A stretch of DNA of 8,197 nt from Cyanobacteriota bacterium (GTDB taxonomy: Bacteria > Cyanobacteriota > Cyanobacteriia > Leptolyngbyales > Leptolyngbyaceae), in assembly GCA_027482985.1 (NCBI GenBank), contig JAIXVO010000527.1:1-8197 (forward strand), in the 5' to 3' direction. Position numbers and translations under genes: made by a program. The notes under the pieces are model-generated. The model did no database searches. It was not told the DNA's origin and saw only the letters and a program-made list of their open reading frames with translations. How positions within the stretch are numbered: position 1 is the first letter of the stretch; every line of letters starts with the position of its first letter. Shown here one piece after another: positions 1-5,705 of the stretch.

Positions 1-54
1 ACCTCCCTCACCTCCCTCACCTCCTCTACCTCCCTCACCTCCCTCACCTCCCTT
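1..54. repeat. In-frame 9-bp tandem repeat inside nadB
   Basis: Six consecutive copies of acctccctc (plus strand) lie at 1-9, 10-18, 19-27, 28-36, 37-45 and 46-54. The third copy differs at two bases and the sixth at one. Because 9 is a multiple of 3, the tract stays in frame and reads Glu-Gly-Gly on the minus strand. It is cut by the window edge and may continue. The related bases at 55-63 extend the pyrimidine-rich character. Confidence 0.95.
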
Positions 55-1242
55 CTCCTCCCACTTCCCAAACTGCGCCCCAAAGACGAGACACTCCAGA
101 AGCGAATTACTGGCTAACCGATTAGCCCCATGCACACCAGTACTGGCCGTCTCACCAACTGCATACAGGCCGGGAAGAGAGGTTTGATTCAGCAGATCGG
201 TGGCAATGCCGCCCATCCAATAGTGTGCGGCTGGAGCGACGGGAATCGGAGTGGTGAAGACATCCACGCCCCACCGTTGACAGACCTGGATGATATTGGG
301 AAAACGATACTGAATGCGATCGCGCGGAATTGGACGTAAATCCAGCCAAACAGTGGCATGGGTGGGGTCGGGGGCAGTTTTTTGGAGATGGGTAAAAATG
401 GCGCGACTGACCACATCTCGCGGGGCCAATTCGCCATCCGGGTGATAGTCAAAGGCAAAGCGATGTCCCGTCGCATCGATTAAATGCGCGCCTTCCCCCC
501 GTACCGCCTCACTGATCAAGAAATGAGGGGCACCGGGAATGGTCAAAGCGGTGGGATGAAACTGGACAAATTCGAGATCACGTAAAATGGCTCCAGCTCG
601 CTGGGCGATCGCCACGCCATCCCCCGTACTCAAAGCCGGATTCGTGGTTTGGGCAAACACCTGCCCCCCACCCCCCGTCGCCAGGATGACTGCCCCCGCT
701 TGAAGCCATTGAATTTGGCGATCGCGGACAATCACCACCCCCTGACATCGCTGTCCAGCGGCATCCAACCACAAATCCAGCGTGAAGGCTGGAATCACCT
801 GGATATTCGGTCGCGCTACCACTTGTTCCGCGAGAATGCTGACCACTGCTCTGCCCGTACTATCCGCCGCGTGTAACACTCGTTTGCGAGAATGCGCGGC
901 TTCCAATGTCAGAGCCAAGTTACCCGCATGGCGATCGAACTGCACCCCCAAATTCACTAAGTTCTGAATACAGGCTGGCGCTTGTTGCACCAAAAATTCG
1001 ACCGCCGCATAGTCACATAACCCTGCTCCCGCCTTCATCGTGTCGGCAATGTGGAGGTCAGCCGAATCTTGCGGATCAATCACTGCGGCAATCCCCCCCT
1101 GCGCCCAATCGCTCGCAGACAGGTCAAGCGCCTCTTTGGTAATCAACCCGATCGCCAAATGGCGAGGTAAACACAAACTGGTGTAAAGCCCCGCCGCCCC
1201 CGCACCAATCACGAGGACATCAAAAGAGTTGGCTACTGTCAT
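1..1242 (-). CDS. nadB: L-aspartate oxidase NadB, 3' end outside window
   Basis: This FAD enzyme oxidises L-aspartate to iminoaspartate, the first step of de novo NAD synthesis, in the cytoplasm. The frame is open for 414 codons and leaves the window; the family is usually about 540 residues, so the C-terminal helical domain is mostly missing. Visible motifs are the N-terminal dinucleotide site GAGAAG (13-18), AQGGIA (47-52), Glu114 ahead of HSRKRVLHAAD, FVQFHPTAL with His229, RGEGA (248-252), APRD with Arg275, AAHYWMGG with His340, and HGANRLASNSLLECLVFG (371-388). These match the flavin and dicarboxylate-binding segments of E. coli NadB. The start is the ATG at 1242. It has no Shine-Dalgarno sequence, because the leader is pyrimidine-rich repeat DNA. 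Odd feature: residues 395-414 are almost only Gly and Glu, encoded by a 9-bp tandem repeat just after the last conserved flavoprotein motif. The identification is very secure; whether the gene is intact beyond the edge cannot be seen. Confidence 0.96.
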   Translation of the reverse strand, partial: MTVANSFDVLVIGAGAAGLYTSLCLPRHLAIGLITKEALDLSASDWAQGGIAAVIDPQDSADLHIADTMKAGAGLCDYAAVEFLVQQAPACIQNLVNLGVQFDRHAGNLALTLEAAHSRKRVLHAADSTGRAVVSILAEQVVARPNIQVIPAFTLDLWLDAAGQRCQGVVIVRDRQIQWLQAGAVILATGGGGQVFAQTTNPALSTGDGVAIAQRAGAILRDLEFVQFHPTALTIPGAPHFLISEAVRGEGAHLIDATGHRFAFDYHPDGELAPRDVVSRAIFTHLQKTAPDPTHATVWLDLRPIPRDRIQYRFPNIIQVCQRWGVDVFTTPIPVAPAAHYWMGGIATDLLNQTSLPGLYAVGETASTGVHGANRLASNSLLECLVFGAQFGKWEEKGGEGGEGGRGGEGGEGG

Positions 1243-1247
1243 GGCAT
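1239..1247 (-). other. Start-stop mini-ORF overlapping the nadB start
   Basis: Just upstream of nadB the minus strand reads ATG CCA TGA. The TGA overlaps the nadB ATG as ATGA. This two-codon frame could matter for initiation in a leader with no Shine-Dalgarno sequence, or may be chance. Nothing else supports a function. Confidence 0.2.
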
Positions 1248-1260
1248 GAGGGGGGAAGAA

Positions 1261-1380
1261 GGAATCAGGAGTCAGGAGTCAGAAGTCAGGAGTTGAGGAA
1301 GGGAGGAGATAGGAGGTGAGGCGGTAGGAGTTGGGGAAGGCGGATTCAGGAGTCGGGGGTTGGAAGGTGGGAGATTGGGA
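1261..1380 (+). repeat. Purine-rich heptamer repeat tract (STRR type)
   Basis: Heptamers TCAGGAG occur at 1265-1271, 1272-1278 and 1286-1292, with the variant TCAGAAG at 1279-1285. Another TCAGGAG at 1346-1352 is followed by the variant TCGGGGG. The bases between are degenerate G/A-rich versions such as GGAGGTGAGG and GGAGTTGGGG. This is the class of short tandemly repeated repetitive sequence known from cyanobacterial spacers. On the nadB coding strand it makes a long CT-rich leader. Confidence 0.85.
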
Positions 1381-1459
1381 AGGGCTACTTTTGATCCTGA
1401 CTGTGGCTTACCCCATACTGTGCTTTAGGTTCGCTGCTGCCGCCTGCAGCTTGGCTGCT

Positions 1460-1508
1460 CTCCTGACTCCTGACTTCTCTCCTAACTCCTGCCCCCTGCC
1501 CCTACCTC
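1460..1508 (-). repeat. Oppositely oriented copy of the heptamer tract
   Basis: CTCCTGA at 1460-1466 and 1467-1473 is the exact reverse complement of TCAGGAG and is followed by degenerate units (CTTCTCT, CCTAACT, then CCTG). Read on the minus strand, this tract aligns with 1266-1293 with about one substitution and a two-base gap. The two tracts are therefore an imperfect inverted repeat of about 28 bases separated by roughly 165 bases. Confidence 0.8.
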
Positions 1509-1510
1509 CA

Positions 1511-1537
1511 AACAAAAATTGCCCGCTGTCCTGCGAG
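1511..1537 (-). terminator. Possible intrinsic terminator of psbU
   Basis: On the minus strand, 46 bases after the psbU stop, CTCGC (1537-1533) can pair with GCGGG (1526-1522; four Watson-Crick pairs and one G-T) around the loop AGGACA. It is followed by CAATTTTTGTTT, a T-rich run. The stem is short, so this is tentative. A second weak stem lies just before it (1545-1552 with 1567-1576). Confidence 0.4.
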
Positions 1538-1582
1538 AGAACATCGAGCAATTTGGAGAAATCGAGATTGAACTCGCTCACC

Positions 1583-2053
1583 TTAACGGTAGATGCCATT
1601 ATTGATCCGATCAGCTCCTTCCGTCAGAGCCGATTCGACAGAAGTCACGGTAAAGTTATCCAAGTTTTCTTCGAGGATTTCTTTTTGGCGATCGCTCAAG
1701 CCGGGAATCTCCAGCACATCTTGAACGCTGTCGTAGGGAGCGTTTTTCACCAGGATGCCAGCCAACGTGGGATACAATCCCTGGTACTGTCGAAAGGCAC
1801 GAATGTTGGTATTGTTCAAATCCAGCTTTTGCCCATATTCAGTTCGCATTTTGGCACTCACGGCATCCCGCAGCTCACCTTCCACCGCAACCAGCAGTTG
1901 CGGGGCGGCGATCCGGCTGAAGCCACTCAGTTGGGCCATGTGCTGTCCTGCTGGAAGGCTCAAATTGCTTGCCCAGGCAGTCTGAACACCGGTCCAACCC
2001 AGAACACCAACCATCAGGCTCAGCGTTGCCAACAGGCAGAATAGTCGTTTCAT
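1583..2053 (-). CDS. psbU: Photosystem II 12 kDa extrinsic protein PsbU
   Basis: PsbU is a lumenal subunit at the oxygen-evolving side of photosystem II. It helps stabilise the Mn4CaO5 cluster together with PsbO and PsbV. The 156-residue precursor has a basic start (MKR), a hydrophobic core (residues 4-23) and a cleavage site after Ala28 (Ala-Trp-Ala), giving a mature protein of about 128 residues for the thylakoid lumen. The family signature is clear: [20 protein letters not shown], then NIRAFRQY, then a helix-hairpin-helix region around [20 protein letters not shown] and [12 protein letters not shown], then LDNFTV and the terminal RINNGIYR. I chose the ATG at 2053 because GGAGGT lies 9 bases upstream. 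A longer ATG at 2071 would place that site inside the coding region. The upstream cyclase gene points the same way but 189 bases separate them, so psbU probably has its own promoter. Confidence 0.97.
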   Translation of the reverse strand: MKRLFCLLATLSLMVGVLGWTGVQTAWASNLSLPAGQHMAQLSGFSRIAAPQLLVAVEGELRDAVSAKMRTEYGQKLDLNNTNIRAFRQYQGLYPTLAGILVKNAPYDSVQDVLEIPGLSDRQKEILEENLDNFTVTSVESALTEGADRINNGIYR

Positions 2054-2062
2054 AAAATCTTT

Positions 2063-2068
2063 ACCTCC
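2063..2068 (-). promoter_or_regulatory. Strong ribosome binding site of psbU
   Basis: GGAGGT on the minus strand ends 9 bases before the ATG at 2053. It decides the psbU start in favour of the inner ATG over the one at 2071. It is the clearest Shine-Dalgarno sequence in the window, in keeping with a highly expressed photosystem subunit. Confidence 0.75.
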
Positions 2069-2242
2069 CATACCAATCCCACGGAATCCATAGACGGCGT
2101 TTCTTAGAGCCTATCATTTCCTGAACACCATCTAGCGAGAGAGTCCACAACTTATGATGGCTCTACCGCAAGTAAGAACAATAGCTTAGTGGTTTGACCT
2201 GAATGAGAGACGGAGATAAAAGTTTACAAAGATAAATAGCGG

Positions 2243-3247
2243 TTACAAAGCCCCATCTTTGCGCTTAAGAAAGCCATCTAGTTCGGGAAAAGAGCAGGCA
2301 TAAGCCAAGGATGGCGCGTCATACCCCCGCAGGTTGACGGTGTATTCTCCAAATAGATTTTCGGTCACGCCCAATTGGGTCAGACATTGATAAGTCGTTT
2401 TGCCGACGGCCACATCTCTGCCAATTTGTTTGGTGGAGGTTTCCAGACGGAAGGCGGCATTGACGGTATCGCCTAAAGCGGTATAGTCGGGGCGATCGCC
2501 GCTGCCCGTATTGCCCACCATCGCATAACCCGTATTGATCCCCGCCCCAATCCGCAACGGAAAGGGGAGTGGGTAGGAGTTATATAAGTCGCTGGTCATT
2601 TTATGCAGGGCGCTGAGGGCTTTCATGATTTGCAGCATTTCCTCATCGCTCACCTCTTGCGCCCCGTGAATCCATACGGCCATCACGGCATCGCCAATGT
2701 ATTTATCGACCCAACTGCCATGTTCTCGAATAATGTCCCCAGCATGGCGAAACCAGGTGCCAATCATTTCCGACAAAATCTTTTCATCGAGCTGGCGGGT
2801 CAACACCGTAAAGTTACGAATATCCACCACTAGCACCGAAATTAAGCGCCGCACATGGAGGGTGGCCGTTGCCGTGAAATCTTTGGCTCCCGCTACTTCT
2901 GGCGGATCCTCTGGAGGCGGTTGTTTCGCAGGTGGACAGTAAAACTCCAGTTCAGTCTGCCCAAAAGTCAGCTCGTCCCCATTCTTGAGGGTGACGGGAA
3001 TACTGACGCGCCGCCCGTTCACAAACGAGCCATTGCGACTGCCTAAATCAATCAAGTAAAACTCGCCATTCTCCATTAATTGAAGCATGGCATGGTTGCG
3101 AGAAATCCAGCGATCCGGCAACACGAAGTTATTATCTTCACTGCGACCAACAGTCCAGCAATTACTGCCAGTGAGGAGCAAGCGTCGATAACCCGAATCT
3201 GTCCGAAGTAGGAGATGAGGAGCAGTTTGTGTCACCACAGATGGCAA
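2243..3247 (-). CDS. FHA-domain class III nucleotide (probably adenylate) cyclase
   Basis: This is a predicted cytoplasmic protein of 334 residues with no membrane segment. Residues 12-102 form a forkhead-associated domain, which in this family binds phosphothreonine: Gly34-Arg35, Ser49-Arg50-x-His52, Asn72-Gly73 and Asn77-Gly78 are all present. A proline-rich linker (105-116) leads to a class III cyclase domain (about 133-315). Metal-binding Asp142 (VVDIRNFT) and Asp186 (KYIGDAVMAVW) are present, as are the purine-selecting Lys182 and Thr256 and the transition-state Asn263 and Arg267 (TVNAAFR). The Lys/Thr pair matches the pair seen in cyanobacterial adenylate cyclases, so cAMP from ATP is the likely reaction. 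The start is TTG: AGGGAG lies 11 bases upstream, an in-frame TAG sits 15 bases before it, and the only other early starts are two GTG codons at residues 4 and 5. An all-catalytic-residue domain argues for an active enzyme. Its partner kinase is not in the window. Confidence 0.93.
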   Translation of the reverse strand: MPSVVTQTAPHLLLRTDSGYRRLLLTGSNCWTVGRSEDNNFVLPDRWISRNHAMLQLMENGEFYLIDLGSRNGSFVNGRRVSIPVTLKNGDELTFGQTELEFYCPPAKQPPPEDPPEVAGAKDFTATATLHVRRLISVLVVDIRNFTVLTRQLDEKILSEMIGTWFRHAGDIIREHGSWVDKYIGDAVMAVWIHGAQEVSDEEMLQIMKALSALHKMTSDLYNSYPLPFPLRIGAGINTGYAMVGNTGSGDRPDYTALGDTVNAAFRLETSTKQIGRDVAVGKTTYQCLTQLGVTENLFGEYTVNLRGYDAPSLAYACSFPELDGFLKRKDGAL

Positions 3248-3276
3248 AAAGTGAAGTTCTCCCTATGATGCACCTG

Positions 3277-3312
3277 ATTGTAAACCAGGGTTGGCTAGTG
3301 AGTAGAATTATC
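3277..3312 (-). promoter_or_regulatory. Candidate -10 elements for the cyclase gene
   Basis: On the minus strand upstream of the TTG start are TACAAT (3282-3277) and GATAAT (3312-3307), each one base from TATAAT. Neither has a good -35 hexamer at 16-18 bases, so either could be the start region or both could be chance. Confidence 0.25.
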
Positions 3313-3330
3313 CACTGCTAACCAAGCAAG

Positions 3331-3351
3331 ACTCTGAATATTCTCCAGAGT
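3331..3351. repeat. Short perfect inverted repeat upstream of the cyclase gene
   Basis: ACTCTG (3331-3336) and CAGAGT (3346-3351) are exact reverse complements around 9 bases. The smaller palindrome GAATATTC lies inside (3336-3343). It sits about 85 bases upstream of the cyclase start. No T run follows on either strand, so an operator-like site is more plausible than a terminator, but 6-bp arms can arise by chance. Confidence 0.4.
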
Positions 3352-3395
3352 AACAAGCCTCGTCACGATCTGCCTCTATATTCCAGGTTGAAATT

Positions 3396-3419
3396 GCTTA
3401 ATCAGGGTGTTTTTTAAGC
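3396..3419 (-). terminator. Weak stem-loop across the stop of the DUF3120 gene
   Basis: GCTTAA (3396-3401) and TTAAGC (3414-3419) pair perfectly around a 12-base loop, and the stop codon lies in one arm. The stem is A/T-rich and no T run follows on the minus strand, so termination activity is doubtful. Confidence 0.25.
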
Positions 3420-4151
3420 GGCGCAGGCCGCCAGCAAGAATAAGCCATCTACCAAGATCGTACTCAAAACGGCACCACTGAATGCCCACCAGTGTAACTG
3501 CTGAGAACGTAAAGGCACCAAACTCATGACTAAGAGCAGGCTGACTAACAGAATCGCCCAACTGATGCCCCCAGGAGTTTGGATCTGCGCGATCGCGCCC
3601 TGAAACACTAAGCGTGCCGATTCTTCACTAGACACCATTAGTGTGCGCCAAAACGGAATCAGATTTACCAGATAAAAGAAAATATCAGTGAGGGCAGTGC
3701 CTATAAGGGAGCCTAAGTAGAAGAAATTGCCAATTTTGCCATGATTGCGTGCAATGCCCCAAATCGCAAAGGGTAATCCGATCGCTTCGATCGGCAGATG
3801 CAAAAACGGCTCCCATCGTAGCCAGCCCCAATAGACAGAACCCGCCAGCCAGGTCCAGGTGAAGCCCAACATTAGATCGCCCCAAACCTGAGTACGTTCC
3901 TGCGCGAACAACTTGCGGCCCCACAGAAAGAAGCCACAGGTGGTAACTAAACTGGCAAAGGGTACCAATCGCACCAAGGGAGCTTGAATAAACACGGGCA
4001 CTGAAACCAGGAAAATCGCCGCCAGGAAAACCCAGAGGCGCTGGCGACTAATCTTGGTGGGAGCTGCCTCAAGCCCAACGGCGATCGCTGGAGACTCAAG
4101 GGCAGGCTCAGAAACATAGCTCTGTGGTGGAACGGGCGTGTAGGAAATCAA
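3414..4151 (-). CDS. DUF3120 family multi-pass membrane protein
   Basis: I recognise this as the cyanobacterial DUF3120 membrane family, whose function is unknown to me. The 245-residue product has a hydrophilic, proline-rich N-terminus (1-37) and then about six or seven hydrophobic segments: roughly 39-58, 60-78, 93-111, 116-134, 141-165, 196-213 and 221-242. Tryptophans cluster at the third segment (Trp90, 99, 101, 108, 110, 113). Polar or charged residues inside or at the ends of segments include Asp92, Glu114, Glu122, Asp156 and Asp235. The start is uncertain. TTG at 4151 is the only conventional start between an in-frame TAA upstream and the first hydrophobic segment, yet no Shine-Dalgarno sequence precedes it. 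The gene is divergent from uppP and shares its spacer. A transport or membrane-assembly role is possible, but nothing visible names a substrate. Confidence 0.85.
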   Translation of the reverse strand: MISYTPVPPQSYVSEPALESPAIAVGLEAAPTKISRQRLWVFLAAIFLVSVPVFIQAPLVRLVPFASLVTTCGFFLWGRKLFAQERTQVWGDLMLGFTWTWLAGSVYWGWLRWEPFLHLPIEAIGLPFAIWGIARNHGKIGNFFYLGSLIGTALTDIFFYLVNLIPFWRTLMVSSEESARLVFQGAIAQIQTPGGISWAILLVSLLLVMSLVPLRSQQLHWWAFSGAVLSTILVDGLFLLAACAA

Positions 4152-4152
4152 C

Positions 4153-4228
4153 GTTTTGCAACGATAAGTGAACGCTAATCTTTCTTATTTACTTTACTTT
4201 ATTTAACAAAACAAACCAAGTTTTGCAA
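4153..4228. repeat. Pair of 9-bp direct repeats in the DUF3120 leader
   Basis: GTTTTGCAA occurs at 4153-4161 and again at 4220-4228, 67 bases apart, both within the wider pattern CAA(C/G)-TTTTGCAA. The first touches the presumed TTG start. The second, read on the minus strand as TTGCAA, could act as a -35 hexamer with TTAAAT 16 bases downstream. This could be a repeated regulator site or coincidence. Confidence 0.35.
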
Positions 4229-4234
4229 TGAAGT

Positions 4235-4251
4235 ATCCCCCCTGGGGGTAT
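4235..4251. repeat. C/G-rich near-palindrome
   Basis: ATCCCCCCTGGGGGTAT folds on itself, pairing four C/G pairs plus an outer AT/AT with one mismatch around a three-base turn. It lies in the divergent spacer about 85 bases from the DUF3120 start. It could be a regulatory site; the evidence is only the symmetry. Confidence 0.35.
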
Positions 4252-4453
4252 GTGCTCCGATTATAGCGTAGGTCAAGGGTGGAGCATCGAAAATCCTGAT
4301 ACTGGCGATCGCGGGCAGATTTAGCCGGATTTTGGCAGTATTTGAGGGATGAATAAACTGGCGGAATGGCGGGATTTTGTAATCTTTCGCAAAGCTGATT
4401 TTGCCGAAAACCGATGCCATACTAGCTACGAACCACTCTGAACTTTGGGAGTA

Positions 4454-4495
4454 ATGCCGCTTGATGTCCCACCTGCTTTTGTCTGCGATCGTTGA
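4454..4495 (+). other. Short ORF overlapping the uppP start
   Basis: An ATG at 4454, two bases after the GGGAG at 4447-4451, opens a 13-codon frame (MPLDVPPAFVCDR, then TGA) that overlaps the uppP start out of frame. The spacing to the ribosome site is too short for efficient use, so this is noted only as a possible upstream frame. Confidence 0.15.
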
Positions 4496-5384
4496 GCCGC
4501 TGGCTGCTGGGTTGTCCCCCGTCTGGCTGGCTGTGACGACTCCAACCCCAGCCGCAACTGCCAGCCCCAATTTGCTGGTGGAACTCTTTCAGGCTGCGAT
4601 CCTGGGGATTGTCCAGGGGATTACAGAATTTTTGCCCATTAGCAGTACAGCGCATTTGATCATTTTTCGGGATGTGTTTGGCTGGCAGCAGCAGAAGTAT
4701 TTTGTGGATGCGATTCAGTTTGGCAGTGTGGTGGCGGTCGTCTGGTACTTCTGGCGTGATATCCAAACGATTCTGTCGGGAGCTTGGCAGGCGTATCAAC
4801 AGCAGGAATGGCAACGGGAAGAGTGGAAGATTCTGGTGGGGATTGTGGTGGGGACGATTCCTGCGCTCTTTTGCGGCTTTATCTTTAAAGACCTGATTCC
4901 TGAGAGTCCGTTCGTGATCGCGCTGGCCTCAATTTTCATGGCGTTGCTTCTGGGCTTGGCAGAAAAATTTGGCACTCGCAAACGCGACTTTAATCAATTG
5001 GAAGTGAAGGATGGCTTCCTGGTGGGCTTAGGGCAAACGCTGGCGTTGGTGCCGGGAGCCTCGCGATCGGGATCAACTTTGACCACAGCGCTGTTTCTCG
5101 GCTTACAACGCCAAACCGCTGCTCGGTTCTCGTTCCTGCTCGGCATTCCCACGTTAACGATCGCGACGCTTTACCAGTCCACCAAAGCCCTCCGCAGCAT
5201 CGAAAGCTTTCTGCCCCTGCTGATCGGCATCATCTCGACGTTCATCTTTTCCTACTTGTCGATCGCCTGGCTCCTCAAGTTCCTTCAACGCAAAAGCACC
5301 TGGGTGTTTGTCTGGTATCGCCTCGCTTTCGGCTCCATCATTCTCGGCGCGATCGCTGCCGGTTGGCGACCAGTTGGCGGGTAG
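4464..5384 (+). CDS. uppP: Undecaprenyl-diphosphatase UppP (BacA family)
   Basis: This integral membrane enzyme removes one phosphate from undecaprenyl diphosphate, recycling the lipid carrier used for peptidoglycan and other surface polymers. In other bacteria overexpression gives bacitracin resistance. Both family motifs are intact in the 306-residue product. The first is QGITEFLPISSTAH with Gln51-x3-Glu55, Ser61 and His64, corresponding to E. coli Glu17, Glu21, Ser27 and His30; Gln at the first position is an accepted (E/Q)xxxE form. The second is PGASRSGST with Arg201, corresponding to Arg174. About seven or eight hydrophobic segments cover the rest. Compared with the 273-residue E. coli protein it has about 35 extra N-terminal residues: a hydrophobic stretch (4-24) and then a Pro/Ala/Thr-rich link (25-35). 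I chose the ATG at 4464, with GGGAG 12 bases upstream. TTG at 4461, directly before it, is the alternative and would be 9 bases away. An in-frame TAA at 4452 closes the frame upstream. Confidence 0.96.
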   Translation: MSHLLLSAIVEPLAAGLSPVWLAVTTPTPAATASPNLLVELFQAAILGIVQGITEFLPISSTAHLIIFRDVFGWQQQKYFVDAIQFGSVVAVVWYFWRDIQTILSGAWQAYQQQEWQREEWKILVGIVVGTIPALFCGFIFKDLIPESPFVIALASIFMALLLGLAEKFGTRKRDFNQLEVKDGFLVGLGQTLALVPGASRSGSTLTTALFLGLQRQTAARFSFLLGIPTLTIATLYQSTKALRSIESFLPLLIGIISTFIFSYLSIAWLLKFLQRKSTWVFVWYRLAFGSIILGAIAAGWRPVGG

Positions 5385-5705
5385 GGGAGAATAGAGGGCG
5401 ATCGCGCAACTTGCCCTATGAATCCATCCAGATCCCACCATTCGCAAGAGATATGGCATAAAAGAAATTGTCTTTCTCGTCCTTTGAAATTGCGTAACTG
5501 TAGTGAATTTGTCATCCTGCCCTCATGCAACTGCTCCGACTCAGTCAATAGATGATGGCGATCGCACCATGCTCATGAATCTCGTGAAGCCAGCGATCGC
5601 ACTCAAAAAATATTCTGCATAGACAGAGATTTGGGGTTTTTGGGAGTTGCGCGATCGCCCAGAAGAGCGATCGCGCATGGCGTGGTGAGCGGACGATCGT
5701 GGTCA
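5385..5705. other. HIP1-rich spacer between convergent uppP and arfB
   Basis: No gene is supported in these 321 bases; the longest frames are shadows of uppP or very short. Five perfect GCGATCGC sites occur at 5398-5405, 5558-5565, 5593-5600, 5651-5658 and 5667-5674, far denser than elsewhere in the window. Just after the uppP stop, GGGCGA (5396-5401) can pair with TTGCCC (5411-5416), a weak stem with no T run. Confidence 0.75.
5648..5677. terminator. Perfect 11-bp hairpin made of two HIP1 sites
   Basis: TGCGCGATCGC (5648-5658) and GCGATCGCGCA (5667-5677) are exact reverse complements around the 8-base loop CCAGAAGA. The structure lies 29 bases past the arfB stop and between convergent genes, where a two-way terminator is expected. 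Neither strand has a T run after the stem, so intrinsic termination would be atypical. A stable RNA 3' end or mere HIP1 recurrence are other explanations. Confidence 0.55.

Larger units (their letters stand above)
1243..1582. other. Repeat-rich spacer between psbU and nadB
   Basis: No gene is supported in these 340 bases. From psbU toward nadB it holds a likely terminator (1511-1537), a pyrimidine-rich heptamer tract on the plus strand (1460-1508), about 80 bases of unique sequence (1381-1459), and a purine-rich heptamer tract (1261-1380) ending next to the nadB start. A nadB promoter, if separate, would probably lie in the unique part, since the final 120 bases of leader are low-complexity CT on the coding strand. 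I see no strong -35/-10 pair. Confidence 0.7.
4152..4463. other. Divergent spacer between the DUF3120 gene and uppP
   Basis: These 312 bases must carry promoters for both genes. The DUF3120 side (4164-4215) is very A/T-rich, with TAAA-type steps. The middle has a C/G near-palindrome (4235-4251) and one HIP1 copy near 4306. The uppP side has TGTAAT near 4376 and CATACT near 4420 as weak -10 candidates without good -35 partners. No gene is supported. Confidence 0.6.

Noticed and set aside
1261..1508. CRISPR array or intact insertion sequence
   Set aside because: Repeats are 7-bp and contiguous with no spacers of constant length, no cas genes are present, and there is no transposase frame or target duplication. 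They fit cyanobacterial short tandem repeats.
1408..1599. Minus-strand 63-codon frame overlapping the end of psbU
   Set aside because: It starts inside psbU, its second half is heptamer repeat translated into Gly/Arg-rich residues, and no ribosome site precedes it. It covers the likely psbU terminator.
1331..2044. Plus-strand 237-codon frame opposite psbU
   Set aside because: It is antisense to psbU, whose identity is certain, and it begins in repeat DNA. The composition shows no family pattern.
2054..2242. Strong psbU promoter or cyclase terminator
   Set aside because: I looked for a -35/-10 pair and for a GC stem with a T run on the minus strand. Only weak partial matches such as CATAAG and TATGGA were found, so neither is listed as a feature.
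4199..4570. Minus-strand 123-codon frame in the divergent spacer and the uppP start
   Set aside because: It reads through promoter-region sequence and antisense to the uppP N-terminus, has no ribosome site, and resembles nothing I know.
5285..5548. Minus-strand 87-codon frame past uppP
   Set aside because: Much of it is antisense to the uppP C-terminus, and the remainder is spacer. No recognisable motif or good start signal.
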